In this document: positions 19,861 through 30,889 of the stretch, one piece after another
Layout: each line of letters opens with the position of its first letter
Position numbering within the stretch: the first letter of the stretch is position 1
NCBI GenBank assembly: GCA_002104905.1
Contig: MCFE01000715.1
Coordinates: forward strand, 1 to 42,605
DNA: 42,605 nt
DNA from: Basidiobolus meristosporus CBS 931.73
Lineage: Eukaryota > Basidiobolomycota > Basidiobolomycetes > Basidiobolales > Basidiobolaceae
Direction of reading: 5' to 3'
Made by a program: the position numbers and the translations under genes
Notes under the pieces: model-generated
Database searches by the model: none
Seen by the model: the letters and a program-made list of their open reading frames with translations, nothing else
Told to the model about the DNA's origin: nothing

Positions 19861-21874
19861 ATAAGAGAAGAGAAAAAAGACCATGTGACTATTTTAGCAA
19901 CTCTCTCAGCCATGAAGCATGCCAATAGCATAGCAAGTATTACAAGGATCATGGCCAGTGCTGTGCTACACAAGTTCTATTTGATCATTCAACAGTCACT
20001 ACTGAACCAACATTATCTTTTCAGCCAGTTGTTACTTGTATATTGTCACCTGGCCATACCTGTCACCTTGTGCAAACTGAGTCAGGTGAGTTTGTGATGC
20101 CTTTGGGCTCCCCTCAGCCTCCCAAATATGGCATGCAAAGTGATAGCTCTGACATAGAAGGTTCACTAATGGATTGTGAGCCTATCTCTCACAACAACAG
20201 TATCTTGCATGAGGCTGGTCAAATCCCAATATGCAATGAGACAATACCCATTGAAAAAAATGCCAAGAATACTTTATGGAGCCAAGTGAGCACAGTATTC
20301 CATCTACTGGGGAATGATGTGATGCTGTGGCTATAAAAGTGGCGTGTTTCCACCAATATCATTAATGGGGGCTTGCCAACATCATTCCAGGATGAAACTT
20401 GCCATGTACATGATACAAGTAGACAACCAACATGTGGCTGGCAACATAAAATCCAGAGACTGTCCTGATTCCAGCATGTGTCAACAGTTGCATGGCATTC
20501 ACATCCAAAAATGCTATCATTGCAACATGTCCAAACTGTCAGGAATCCACCACCATTGAGGTAAAACATATTTACACTCCAGATATACTGTGGTAATACC
20601 CCATCTAATGAAGCTAATGCAGCCCAACAAATATTGCAAGGCTATAGAGTACTGCACTCAGTATCAATCAAGCACAAATATATCCAATACACTTGATGGC
20701 AAACATCACGAACAGCTAAGAAGCAAGGGCTACTTTGAAGGTGTGTGTGACCATGCCTTTGCCTTAGCACTTGATGAGTTCTGATTATACAAGTACACTA
20801 CTAGCAAATCCTGCTGGCAACTGATTCCCATCAATCTAAATCTGCCACCCATCTTACAGTATCAGAGCAAAAGTCTGGTAGTAGTGTCACTGGTATCTGA
20901 GCCTAAATTGCTTACCAACCTGGATAGCTACCTACTTCCATTGCTAGATAAATTTAGTATGCATTCCAGCAGGATAACAGTAAACGGCTGTTATGCAAAA
21001 CACATATTATTATATGCATTGGCGATACCCCAGCCATCAGCAAGATAGCAGGTTTTCTGGGCACAATGGATTGTATTGCTGTCAAATGCATGAGATTCAG
21101 AGGATATACTCATAACTCACATACACTACTAATGCCCAAACACCAATGCTAAGAACATCATTTTCCTACCAAGAGAACATACAGAAGCTGGCATATAATT
21201 ACAGCAAAGTAGGCAAGCTCTAAGCCATTTGCTAGAATATGGAATCAATATAAAACCAGAGATACATAAGTTAGAGGGTGTCTGTTGGAGCAAAAGCTTT
21301 CCACTGGGAGCAATTCATTTGCTTTTCCACAATATCCCTATACTGATGACCAACTGGTACATGGAGCATTTCAAGCTAAATGTGCCCTTTAGGATACTGG
21401 AGAAGCTTGAAAGAGTTGCAAAATATTACAGAGTATCCACTACCCTAGGTACCCCTAATGGGCTTCAATCAATATTTATGCACACATGAAACAATACAAA
21501 TGCAAAGACTGGATGAACTGAACATGTATTTATTCAAGTGGGACTCTGAAGCCATTCCTACCAAGAGTGAATTGCAAGTATAGGGAGTCATATGTAGAAA
21601 TTGTAACAACACTTAGCCAGAAGTAGGTTGCCATTGTCAACTTGACAAATCTACACCTGTTGCTCAAGGAGTCTGTGACAGGATTTAAGTTGCTATACTA
21701 CAAACATCAAGCCAAACTTGTACATCTCTGTCACTACTGTATCCATTCTCTACTCCATCTTGCATGGTGTGTGGAGAATATTAGGCCTTGATTCACCATT
21801 TGGGAGTTTCCTATGGAGTGGATGTGTGGAGATAGGAAGACAAGTCAAGTTGCAGGTACTTCCAATGTCTTTAC
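19861..21874 (+). pseudogene. Tnp2-like transposase, most complete copy (copy 4)
   Basis: All conserved parts appear in order, although in changing frames. These are: the zinc-binding N-terminus (19890, one Cys replaced by Phe); the linker with SDIEGSLMDCEPIS (20150); the CVNSCMAF/CPNCQE block (20480-20550); SNTLDGKHHEQLRSKGYFEG and the ALDEF segment (20690-20780); GDTPAISKIAGFLG (21021-21060); then LLEYGINIKPEIHKLEGV and FPLGAIHLLFHN (21229-21330); and a shortened end resembling FWEFPME and EIGRQV (21800-21850). Many stops preclude expression of a full protein. It is cut at ~21874 by gypsy integrase sequence. Tnp2 proteins catalyse excision and insertion of CACTA-like elements. Confidence 0.68.
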
Positions 21875-22680
21875 CAGTGTCTTTACCATAAAGTTTGCAC
21901 CACTTTCAGATAAAACTCTACAGGGCATCCAAACTTCATAAGGATCTCATGGTAGACCAAACTTGCACTTCTTGTTCATTAACCATTGGTAAAGCTTTAG
22001 CCACTGGCTGTTGAGTGGCATGGCCAAGTGCTACCAGGATCCAACAGTTGCATTTTCTGGTAGTTGGCATTCTTCCAATAAAGTCAATTTCCCATCTTTC
22101 AGATGGTTTTACAGGCTCCAAGGGAAAGAGTTCAGCAATTCTCAGTGGTTGGCCTTGGTTAATTTGGCAATTTGGGCATGTTTTCACTAGCTTCTCAACA
22201 TCATGCTTCATTCTGGGCCTCCATGCTCTGGCTTTCACAACACTATAGGTTCCTTCAATTCCAAGATGTCCATATCCATTGTGTAGCTTAGGTATCAAAT
22301 CCAGGCAAGATACATAAGGGCAATATGAAATAGGGCTTCCATCAACAATTTGGTAGAGTGTTTCATCCTGCACTACAAATTTACTGGCTTCATCCCAAAT
22401 TATCTGCTTGATAACATCATTCACCTCATTAGGAATGGCTTGGTTCTCCAAGTACTTTGGTAATAATCTAGGCCAATCTGATTCATGCACCAAGTTGAGG
22501 TGTGCAACTTGTTCTAATCTTGATAAGGCATCAGCAACCATGTTGTTTTTTCCAGGGCAGTAGACAATATCCAAGACAAATTGCTGAATTTATCTACTCC
22601 ATCCTCTCATTCTTCTAGAGAGTACCCTCTGAGTAACTATATACTTGAAGAAGGTATGATCAGTCTTCACAGAGCATTTG
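21875..22680 (-). pseudogene. gypsy Pol fragment (family G3): RNase H end and integrase
   Basis: On the minus strand, 22670-22575 reads as the end of RNase H (KTDHTFFKYIVTQRVLS, one stop). From 22574, IVYCPGKNNMVADALSRL is the conserved RNase H terminus. The HHCC zinc finger of integrase follows (HNGYGHLGIEG, then CPNCQINQG), then the start of the core with its first catalytic Asp (RWEIDFIGRMP). The core continues out of frame to ~21875 (KFGCPVEF, then the LSESGANF segment), where the second catalytic Asp appears lost. It is truncated at both ends by other elements and has no LTR in the window. Confidence 0.8.
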
Positions 22681-23970
22681 ACTCCTTCAATATAGCATCT
22701 CTGTGTTTCTCATATATACAACATTCTTTTTGTGAATTCCATTTTATTCAGTTACTTTGCAAGATGCCCTCATCAGTATGCAAACCAAATATTTTAATGT
22801 TGGAAGAAGCAGGAAGAAATCAAGAAGAGCTAAATAAACAGCATCACAACATTGTTCTTGAAAGAAGCACCAGGATGCTTTAGCACTCAAAGCTTGCCAA
22901 GACAAGATCTGTGAATTTTACCAGAGATGAACTCCATGAAGTTTCACATGGTATTAAGATAAAATGGAATTGTCAAAGTGGCTATGGAGAATTTTGCTTT
23001 AGTGATTGACAGCATTGAAAATCTGCCAAGCCTTGGTGTGCATCAGCCACCAAGAAGTCATGCCTTAGGATCCTCTAGATGTACATTTCCCTCTGGACCT
23101 GCCCCAGTGGTTGTCCCAAAATCCTTGCCTTTTTATGCTGAAGGAGCCAATGACATAAAGAATTCTACTGAGTTTCTTTACAAGTTTAGTCATGTCCTAG
23201 CTGTACACCAGCTAAACCCTGACACCATTTGGGCTAGACTTCTGCCTCTCTGTCTCACCATGCAAGAGATTGACTGGGTTGAAGTGAACATTACATCCAA
23301 TAGTACATGGAAAATTGCCCACAACCACTTTTGCGGCCATTTGATGATCCCCTCAAGAAGGCATATCCAAACAGCAACTTATGCTAAAAACTAAAATGCA
23401 AAAAGGTGAATCTGTGCAACACTTCTGTGATAGATTTCAGAGACAAATGAGATTAGCTGGAGTTGGTAATGATAATCCATTGCTTACCTCTTACTTTCTT
23501 TCAAACTTTTCACATCAGATACAGAGCAATATTGCTATTGTCAAAGCATACAACCCTGAACACACCTATGACAAAATCTCAGAGATATGTACACTTGCAA
23601 TCACCATAACTGTGACTGTTAGTCAGGCTTCAGGCAGCTCCACTCAAGATGCAGTAACAACCGGAAAGGAGAGCAGTCCTGTGACAAAGAAGAAGTCAAC
23701 TGCTACCAGGCATTGTGAGCTTCATGGAAGATGCTATCACTCTACTAGTGAATGCAAAGGTCTCACTAAGCAGTCAAACAAGTCAGGAAAAATGTTGTAG
23801 AAGCAGCAAAATACCAAACCTGATAATCCATATGCTGAGGATAAATGCTTCAAGTATGGAAAGATGGTACATATATCACCTGCCTGTCCTGAGAAGAACT
23901 CTACACCATTGGCAAAAGTTACTCAGATTCTAGATGATCATTCAACCAATGATATGACAGGGTATGGGGC
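22681..23970 (+). pseudogene. gypsy Gag (family G2), 5' part of a split element
   Basis: The Gag core is at 23130-23390 (LPFYAEGANDIKNSTEFLYKF, cut here for length) with the DWVEVNI and STWKIAHNHF segments. A frameshift near 23345 moves the reading frame to the one at 23381 (MQKGESVQHFCDRFQRQM). Two zinc-knuckle-like motifs follow: CELHGRCYHSTSEC, and CFKYGKMVHISPACPEK, where the second Cys has become Tyr. The N-terminus is poorly defined (a possible ATG at 22764). The sequence is interrupted at 23970 by the inner gypsy element and resumes with the protease at 32334. No 5' LTR is present, because G3 sequence abuts at ~22680. Confidence 0.75.
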
Positions 23971-24516
23971 TGTTATTAATAGACACAAGGCGGGAGAGTA
24001 GAGCTAGCCCAGGCAGGACCAGGAAAGGACTTAGGTGTGGATCAACAAGGCAAGGTGTGTTTCCAAGGCAAGGTTGATTTCCAAGGCAAGGCTGTTTATT
24101 CAAGACCTGTGTTTGTCAGACTGAGGAATACATAAGGGGGGGTAGGACTATATATACTTTTTGGCAATATGGATGCCAAGAGATATTGGCTAATACTGAT
24201 GGGCTTCTGGGGTGAGGCACAGTAAGTGTGCCAAGATAGAATATACTAAAGAACAGACTGGAATATCATATGGAAATATGTCAGGGGTCAGCTGATCATG
24301 TGACTAGGTCATGAGATATGTAGTTAACATATATGGCATGGGACTGCATAAACTCTAATAGAAAGCTTCCATAGAATGTAACATTGCGTAGCATTGACTT
24401 GGAGCTTTCCAGAATTTGTCAGAATGTAGTAGAACTTTGTAGACAGAACTGGGGTTTCTCTACTGACTTGATTTGGCTAGATAGTTGGAGACCAGGGATG
24501 TAATGTGATCATGACA
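23971..24516 (-). mobile_element. gypsy G1 3' LTR
   Basis: This 546-bp LTR starts TGTCATGATC on the minus strand and ends ATAACA. It has a TATATATAG box and GAATAAACAG downstream on the minus strand. It carries ~23 extra bases (around 23993-24015) that are absent from the 5' LTR. Confidence 0.9.
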
Positions 24517-24535
24517 CTATTCTCCTCTTTTGAGG
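24517..24535 (-). other. gypsy G1 polypurine tract
   Basis: On the minus strand, CTCAAAAGAGGAGAATAG lies immediately before the 3' LTR. This is the expected place and composition for the plus-strand primer of reverse transcription. Confidence 0.75.
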
Positions 24536-24543
24536 GGCTCTCC

Positions 24544-24937
24544 TCAAGCTTTTGGCTTTGGCTTGTTGGGGTATGTCTGATGGAATAGCGCAACTAGATT
24601 GTAGCAGTTTATTAGGTTTGCTGCTGGTTCCCAAGTTTGATCATTTGGGCCACAACCCACCCAATCTACCAGGTAGTGAAGTTGGGATCTGATGTACTTT
24701 GAATCCAGTACTTGCTGAGCTTCAAACTCTTGGTGTTTGTCCACTTGGATGACTGGGGGATTTGCTGGGTGCTGGTTGGGTAGTGTACTTTTAGGGAATG
24801 GTTCTAGTAGGGATACATGAAATGTATAATGAAATTTCATACTTGGTGGTAACTGAAGTTGGTACACAATTGGACTAAGTTTCTTCTTGATCTTGAATGG
24901 ACCTAGTTTCTTGTAGTCTAACTTGTCACAAGGGCGG
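24544..24937 (-). pseudogene. gypsy G1 integrase C-terminal domain with chromodomain-like end
   Basis: The minus-strand frame contains a GPFKI-type motif (LGPFKIKKKLSPIVYQLQLP), then FHVSLLEPF. The C-terminal segment YLVDWVGCGPNDQTWEPAANL matches the chromodomain pattern of an aromatic Val-Lys/Asp-Trp strand followed by TWEP. In chromoviruses this domain directs integration to chromatin. The first residues shown by the open frame come from the abutting L1 LTR. The normal upstream integrase is separated by the 1340-bp insertion at 24938-26277. Confidence 0.83.
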
Positions 24938-25958
24938 TGTAGTGGGGTGACAGTGACACCCACTGACAGATGTGCTCATTCCCATATTTTCTACTTCCCT
25001 ATATCTCTACTACACTTATTTTAGTTTTATCCCATTTATCTTACCTGATCAGTGCTATCCCATAAGCCAGTTGACTATCACACCTGCTCACCTTATTGCA
25101 TAAGTTACCCCTCACTTTATGCAAGATTACTAGCTATAAGTGCTTCTATATTAGGCAAGTACGTGCGCCAGTACCCATGACACATGATCAATGCATGTCA
25201 CCGTCACTACCATTTTCATACCATATACGGTATCCCTATGTTACACAGGTTTCATAATACTAACTCCTGATTGGTTGCATGTGCTGTGCCTCTTAGAACC
25301 TTCCAGCACCTACCTAGAACATTCCTAGGTCATTCTGATGTCATTAAGATTTCTACTGATATCCAGAACCTTCTAGAACACCACAATTAGTAATCACTTA
25401 GCCAGTGAGAAAAGTATATAAGGAAGGCTATCCCTCAACAATAAATCATCATCCCTTTTATTAATATAACAACTTGTTGATTAGTGTGATCACTACCACC
25501 TGCTCCCTGAACTTCCAACCCCAGACCACAGGACACTCCCAGGAAACCGCACTGACAGCCAACTGGCCTTGGAGGCACTGCTTGTAAGGAATACTCAGAG
25601 TAGGTATCTTTTATTATATTTGATTCTTTCCCAAGTTTGTTCTTGTACAGGCAAAGATACTTTTCTGTTTTTGTAACTATTGAGCCCAGCTGCATTCTTA
25701 TCAAGTCCCTGCTGATGGAGTTTACAGTTATTTTGACTTTGGAAGCTTTAGTACATTGTCATCTCAAAGGACGCTGAACCCAGCACATACTTTTGTTAAG
25801 ATGCCAACTAAGTTGGGGATTGTAGCTCAATAGTTTTCCCTAGACAAGCTTGTGGCTTTATTACCCTTCACATTAGATTAGAGTCAGAACCCATGTATTC
25901 CTAGCAAGCTTTTGCCAGAGGTTATTGCACCCAGTGAACACTCCACACACAACACTTG
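24938..25958 (+). mobile_element. LTR family L1, 3'-truncated copy c
   Basis: This begins TGTAGTGGGG and follows copies a and b to ACACAACACTTG, where it ends ~45 bp short of the full 3' terminus and joins a gypsy gag fragment. Because its 3' end is missing, no target duplication can be tested. It lies in the integrase gene of gypsy G1. Confidence 0.8.
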
Positions 25959-26085
25959 CATTCCTTTGAAAAGTACATGGAAAGTTGCCCAGAACCTCTT
26001 TTGCAGCCATTTTGAAGATCGCCACAAGAAAGCACATCTAAACTGCAACTTATGGAAAACTACAACAATAACAAGGAATATGGTC
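25959..26085 (+). pseudogene. gypsy gag scrap
   Basis: The plus-strand frame reads IPLKSTWKVAQNLFCSHF, closely related to STWKIAHNHFCGHF in the G2 gag at 23300-23345. An almost identical inverted copy is at 38021-38145. It is flanked by L1 LTR on the left and copia LTR on the right, so it moved as part of a chimeric segment. Confidence 0.7.
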
Positions 26086-26167
26086 AGTATTCTCTAAGGC
26101 TTGCAGGTAATGATCTAAGTGACTAAGCAAGGTGAATATTTAGGTGGAACTACAAACCTTCACAACA
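26086..26167 (-). mobile_element. copia LTR scrap
   Basis: On the minus strand this starts TGTTGTGAAGG and matches the first ~80 bp of the copia LTR, including CACCTAAATATTCACC. The polypurine tract GGTGGGAG directly precedes it, so it was the start of a 3' LTR. Confidence 0.75.
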
Positions 26168-26277
26168 CTCCCACCCAGCTACATGCCCACAATGACTATT
26201 CCTAATTTCAACCTGAGATATTCAAATATGTCTCTAGCAAATGGTTTGGTAAATATGTCTGCAATAATTTCATCTGT
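26168..26277 (-). pseudogene. copia RNase H C-terminal scrap
   Basis: The minus strand encodes IADIFTKPFARDIFEYLR, the conserved end of copia Pol, and terminates at a TAG before the polypurine tract. It is fused in-line to gypsy G1 integrase at 26278. The same fusion point occurs at 37804. Confidence 0.75.
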
Positions 26278-27639
26278 AGGTTGATGCATGTTCAGCTGCT
26301 GGGGGGCTCATAGGGTTGGTTGGGATCTCAATATCAAATTGCGGATGAATGCCAAAATTTGCATAGAATGGAGTGAGACCTGTTGCACTATGACATGGGT
26401 TGTTGTAGGCAAATTCTGCAAGTGGTAGCAGTTGGGTCCAGTTGTCTTGCTGATAGTTAATATAGCACCGGAGGTATTGTTCAAGGATCTGGTTAATTCT
26501 CTTGGTCTGGCCATCTGACTGTGGATGAAAAGCAGTTGAGAGCTTGATTTGCACACCAAGATATTGCATAAAGTGATTCCAGAATTTTGATATGAACTGG
26601 GGCCCTCTATCTGGCACAATGTCACTGGGTATACCATGGAGCCAGCAAATGTTCTTGATCACTAAGTGGGCAGTCTCCTTAGCATCTATGTTCTTTGAGC
26701 AGGGAATGAAGTGAGCCATCTTGGCAAGCCAATCTGCCACCACTAGGATTGAATTGAATTGGTTGGATTCTGGGAGGTTGGTGATGAAGTCCATTGAAAT
26801 CAACTTCCATTGCTGGTCAGGGATTGGCAATGGTTGGAGAAGTCCATATGGCTGGTGTCTAGCAGATTTTACACGGTTACATGTATCACAGGATTGGAGA
26901 TACTCCTTGACAAGAGATATCATCTTTGGCCACAAGAAGTCTCTCCTGATTGCATTCATGGTTTTAGCAGTACCAAAATGTCCTGCAGCCATTGAATCAT
27001 GGCAAGAATGGATGATATCCAACTGGGTATCAAGGTCTGGAACAAGCAGTTGGTGCTTGTGGTAGATGATGTCATTTACTAGATGTAGGTACTGGAGGTT
27101 TGGGAACTTGGGTGGTAGTTCAGTGGAGGATTTGAGATATTTCTGGATTGTTGAGGCTATGGAACTGGTGGCTTGGCTGGCCTTGACTTTCTGGAGGTGT
27201 GAGAGAGCAATATTACTGGACAACTAGGTTGCAAGGAGCTCAAAGTGTCTTTTGTTTAGTACCAGGCTTTTCATTTGCCAACAGGCATCATCTCCTTCTT
27301 CAAGGGAATAATCCACCTCTCTGGACAGGGCATCAGGTTTTCCCTGCTTTATTCCTAGTCTGTAGGTGATGACAAAGTCAAAGCTGGATATGAAGAGGCA
27401 CCATCTGGCTTGTCTCCAGCTTAATACTTTAGAGGTGGTAAAGTACTCAAGGTTCTTGTGGTCACAGAAGATATTTATCTTTGAGGCTGCACCATCAAGG
27501 TAGTGTCTCCATTGCTCAAAGGCAACAATGATTGCAAGTAGTTCCTTATCATAGATATCATGGTTTACTTCAGCTGGAGTAAATTTCCGGGAGTAGAATG
27601 CAATAGGGTGTAGCACATTCTTGTCATTGTACTGGGAGC
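26278..27639 (-). pseudogene. gypsy G1 RNase H second part and integrase
   Basis: From 27616, LHPIAFYSRKFTPAEVNHD and the KELLAIIVAFEQWRHYL segment are RNase H, followed by ALSREVDYS. A single TAG near 27224 interrupts, then the frame at 27223 gives the integrase. It has the HHCC finger (HDSMAAGHFGTAKT, then CDTCNRVKS), the core with Asp in MDFITNLPES, Asp in VPDRGPQF, and Glu position changed: the usual TERxN-type motif reads QTKRINQIL, so the catalytic Glu appears replaced by Lys. The core ends at ~26290 in the junction with copia sequence. Integrase would insert element cDNA. The lost Glu would inactivate it. Confidence 0.87.
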
Positions 27640-28847
27640 TGTGGTAATGGAAAGTATTCCATTACTACAATATCTCTAAACCAATATTGCACTCATTTCT
27701 TTATTTTGCTTTTTGCTATTGCAACACACAAGTGAAAGATCAAGAATTTCCAACTTTGAAGAACAAAATGCTCCAGACCCTGACAAGCAATCCACCCAAG
27801 AATATTATGTCCTACAGTACACAGAGTAGCCAACACATGTTTCAAATTACAGCTCATTTGAAGCAGTACTTAAGGAGTTATGACCAAAAGAGTCCAATTA
27901 TTATATATACTATGCCTTATTGCTAGGATTACTAGGGTGACTTTGATTGCGTGTAACTTTTGAACCAGCCAATCAAATCACGTGAAAAATTCACAGGTGC
28001 TGCGCCTATGTCCAATCTGCGCACTGCAAAATTTTAGCTTTGTATCACATGTATTGCTTGCACAATTGCCCAAAAACTTTGATCCTTCAGAATTTTCATA
28101 TATATGACTTCCCCAGCTGAAAAATAAAGGGAGAGCCTCTCTTTCCAGATTCTCCAAACTACAATTACAAGTTTAAAGGTTATAAGACTTCCCCTGCATC
28201 ACTTGCACTGTTCAGTATTCTGACTTTGACCAGTACTACATCAGTACAGAGACTGCAAAGCTCACAAGAATCCAATCTAAGTTCTACAAGAAACTACCAC
28301 TTTTCTGTTGTAAAAGTCCCCTGTAAGAAACGCCTTTACTCAAAAGACACCCCTTTAGTCTAAAGACCCCTTTAGAGACCCCTTTAGGAAACCCTTTACT
28401 CTAAAGAAGCCCCTGTAGGCACCCCTTTAATGTAAAGTCTACTTTAGAAACCACTACAAGAAGCCCCTTTACTCTAAAGTCACCCCTTCAGACACACCTT
28501 TAGGTCTAAAGACCCCTTTAGAGACTTCTACAACACACCCCTTTAGGCTAAAGGGGAGCTCAGAATTTCCATATTAGGAAATATTTTGTCAGAAAGGAAA
28601 GTGACTTCCAAATAAGGAAAAGTTACTATAAAAGTAAAAAGCTCATTAGTTGACAGAAGGTCAGAACACTGCCTACAGTATATTTTGAGCCTAAGATTGA
28701 GGAAATTAGTGAAAGTTATATCTTCTATTGGTATATCAAACTCCCAATAAACTATTTCAGTATTAGCATACTGGAAGTTGTTGTATATTGTTGATTAGCC
28801 TCTACATTGTAGAACAAGCCCCAAACTAATCATAATACAACACAACA
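27640..28847 (-). mobile_element. LTR-like unit, family L2, 1208 bp
   Basis: On the minus strand it starts TGTTGTGTTG and ends ACCACA, and it interrupts the RNase H of gypsy G1 exactly between Ser-forming codons and QYNDKNVL. The flanks GAGC (27636-27639) and GAAC (28848-28851) form a 4-bp target duplication with one change. An AATAAA signal lies near its 3' end on the minus strand and a TATATATAA-like box lies ~230 bp from that end. It has no coding frame and contains a CCCTTTA-rich minisatellite. It could be a solo LTR or a non-autonomous element. A 206-bp end fragment is at 8255-8460. Confidence 0.68.
28325..28560. repeat. degenerate CCCCTTTAG minisatellite
   Basis: About twelve imperfect units built on CCCCTTTAG/ACTCTAAAG are packed into ~235 bp. 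Many are inverted partners (CCTTTAG facing CTAAAGG), so the strand could fold into several small hairpins. The repeat is inside the L2 unit and is not seen elsewhere in the window. Confidence 0.7.
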
Positions 28848-29990
28848 GAACAGATTGCACCAAGTGCAAAGTCAGAGGCATCAGTTTCTATGATGAAAGG
28901 TTTCTCAAGGTCAGGGTGAGCATGCAGGGGAGCGTACAGGAAGGATTTCTTGATGGAATTAAAGGACTTGGACTGTTCTGCATTCCAGGCAAAGCGCAGA
29001 TTCTTCTGGGTGAGCTTTGTCAAGGGAGTGAATATCTTGGAGTAGTTGGCAATAAATCCACAATAGAAGTTGGCAAATCCAAGGAAGGACTGCACTTCTT
29101 TTACAGAACAGGGAGTTTTCCACAACTGGATGGCTTCTACTTTCTTGGGGACCATTCTTGTTCCATTTGAGCTGATAAGATAACCTAAGAACTAAACTTC
29201 TTTCTGGTCAAACTCACATTTCTCCAATTTGGCATAGAGGCCAGCAGTATCTAGTTTGGTCAAAACTTTCTTGACATTGGAATTATGTTCTTCTTGTGTC
29301 TTAGAGTAGATCAAGATTTCATCAAGGTAGATAACCACAAATTGGTCAAGGTATTCACAACATATGCCATTCATCAGGTGCTGAAAGACAGCTGGGGCAT
29401 TGGTGAGACCAAATGGCGTAACTTTGTACTCAAAATGACCATATCTTACTCTGAATGCAGTTTTCCACTCATCATTAGGCTTGATCCTGACAAGGTTATA
29501 TGCTCCTCCAAGGTCAATCTTTTTAAATACTTTGGCAGTAGAGAGTTGATCCAACAGGGTGTTGATCAGGGGTAAAGGGTACTGGTTCTTGATTGTGATT
29601 TCATTCAGTGCATGGTAGTCTACATTCATTCTTAGGGTACCATCCTTTTCTTTGACAAAAAGGATTGGAGCACCAGCTGGGGACTTGGAGTGCTGAATAA
29701 AACCTTTCTGGAGGTTTTCTTGAATATAGCCATGGAGTTCTTTCAACTTGGGTTTCAAGAGGTTGTAAATAGGAGCAAAAGGTGGGGTTTTTTCTTCTTC
29801 AAGGTCAATGGGACAACTATAGGGTCTATGGGCTGGGAGTAGTTTGGCTTTCTTCTTGTTAAAGACATGGGAAAACTCTTGATACTTGGCAGGTATTCCA
29901 TTGGAGGGGGTTCCTTCAGTGATGATGGGCTCCTGTGTCTGGGCAGCTTAGGAAAGGATACTTCTTTACCTGAAAAATCAGGTGGTTTCA
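28848..29990 (-). pseudogene. gypsy G1 reverse transcriptase and start of RNase H
   Basis: The frame from 29758 has RT motifs in order: GFIQHSKSPAGAPILFV, DYHALNEITIKNQYPLP, DLGGAYNLVRI, TAFRVRYGHFEYKVTPFGL, then the catalytic box, which reads YLDE in place of YLDD (Glu codon at 29318-29320). A single TAG near 29194 separates this from FLGYLISSNGTRM and the connection domain at 29155-28851, ending in the RNase H start ETDASDFALGAICS. The 29991-29755 part upstream of RT is in another frame. RT copies element RNA into DNA. The altered second catalytic Asp and the stop make this copy inactive. Confidence 0.88.
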
Positions 29991-30889
29991 TGGAGTTGAC
30001 ATGGTGGATTCTGGGGAATGTCAGGATTTTGGTCTTCCAGTTGATAGCTGGGTTATGGTGAATAAGCTATGAGCTTCCAAGGACTATGGAGTAATGGGGG
30101 GAGTTGATGATGTTGAAGGCTAGTGTCTCATGGTGACCAGTACTGGACAGCTAGAGTAGACAAGTCTCATGGGCAACAGCACCAGAAGAGAGGGACCTTT
30201 CATCAATAACTTCTACTTGTACAGGACAGGATTTCAGGACAGTGGGGATTTTGTGCTTCTGGACAAATGACTGGTCAATGAAACAGGAGGAAGCACCAGA
30301 ATCTATGAGGGCAAGGACACAGACAGGGCTGGATTCAGGGATGTGGATGTTGACAGGCATGCTTAAGTACAGGATGGACTTGGAAGCATATAATGTTTCT
30401 TGAATGTGCTGAATTTTCATTAGAGGGTCCAGTTGCAAGCCTTTCATTGTAACTGGACATTGGAGTTTCCCAATAATTCAGGAGAAGATTGTTCACTGGA
30501 TGATTGCAGGAGCTTGAAACTGGACCACTTGTTAGAACAAGACTTGGTAAAGTGCCCTGGCTGGCCACAGTAAAGGCAGAGGTTTGCCTGCTGATGTCTA
30601 GATCTTTCTTCTTTTGTGAGTTTCTTATACTTAGCACTGTCAATTTGCATAGGATAATCAGGCTTAATATTGGGTGACTGGATTACTGGGAAGGAGGTTT
30701 GCTGATAAGTATGTTGGAATTTCTGTTTCTTCTGGAAAAGACAATTGTCACATTGAATTGCTTAATGAATAGCTTCACCCAAGGTGGTTGGATCAGGGCA
30801 AGTGAGAAGTAGGTCACTGACTTCATCATTGAGCCCATCTTGAAATTGACTAATCAGGCCAGCATCACCCCAAAGGCTCAAATTACTGG
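29991..30889 (-). pseudogene. gypsy G1 Gag zinc knuckle and protease
   Basis: At 30650-30444, the minus strand encodes CLYCGQPGHFTKSC, a complete CCHC knuckle that binds element RNA. At 30447-30151, VLALIDSGASSCFIDQSFV is the aspartic protease active site (DSGA), with a conserved segment ending in HETCLL. The two overlap by a few bases in different frames, possibly a mutation. The stretch 30651-30889 links to gag with frameshifts (FQDGLNDEV-type reading near 30840). The stretch 30150-29991 encodes the protease-RT linker only in broken frames. Confidence 0.8.

Noticed and set aside
11084-21874. Assignment of the transposase to the Plavaka or KDZ groups
   Set aside because: The CVNxCMAF, CPxCQE, DGF and GDTPAISK order fits the Tnp2 family better than the Plavaka or KDZ patterns I know; a profile search (PF02992 against PF18758 and PF18759) would settle it.
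28325-28560. CCCCTTTAG array considered as telomere-like or CRISPR-like repeat
   Set aside because: Units are degenerate and in both orientations, without regular spacers, and lie inside a transposable unit.
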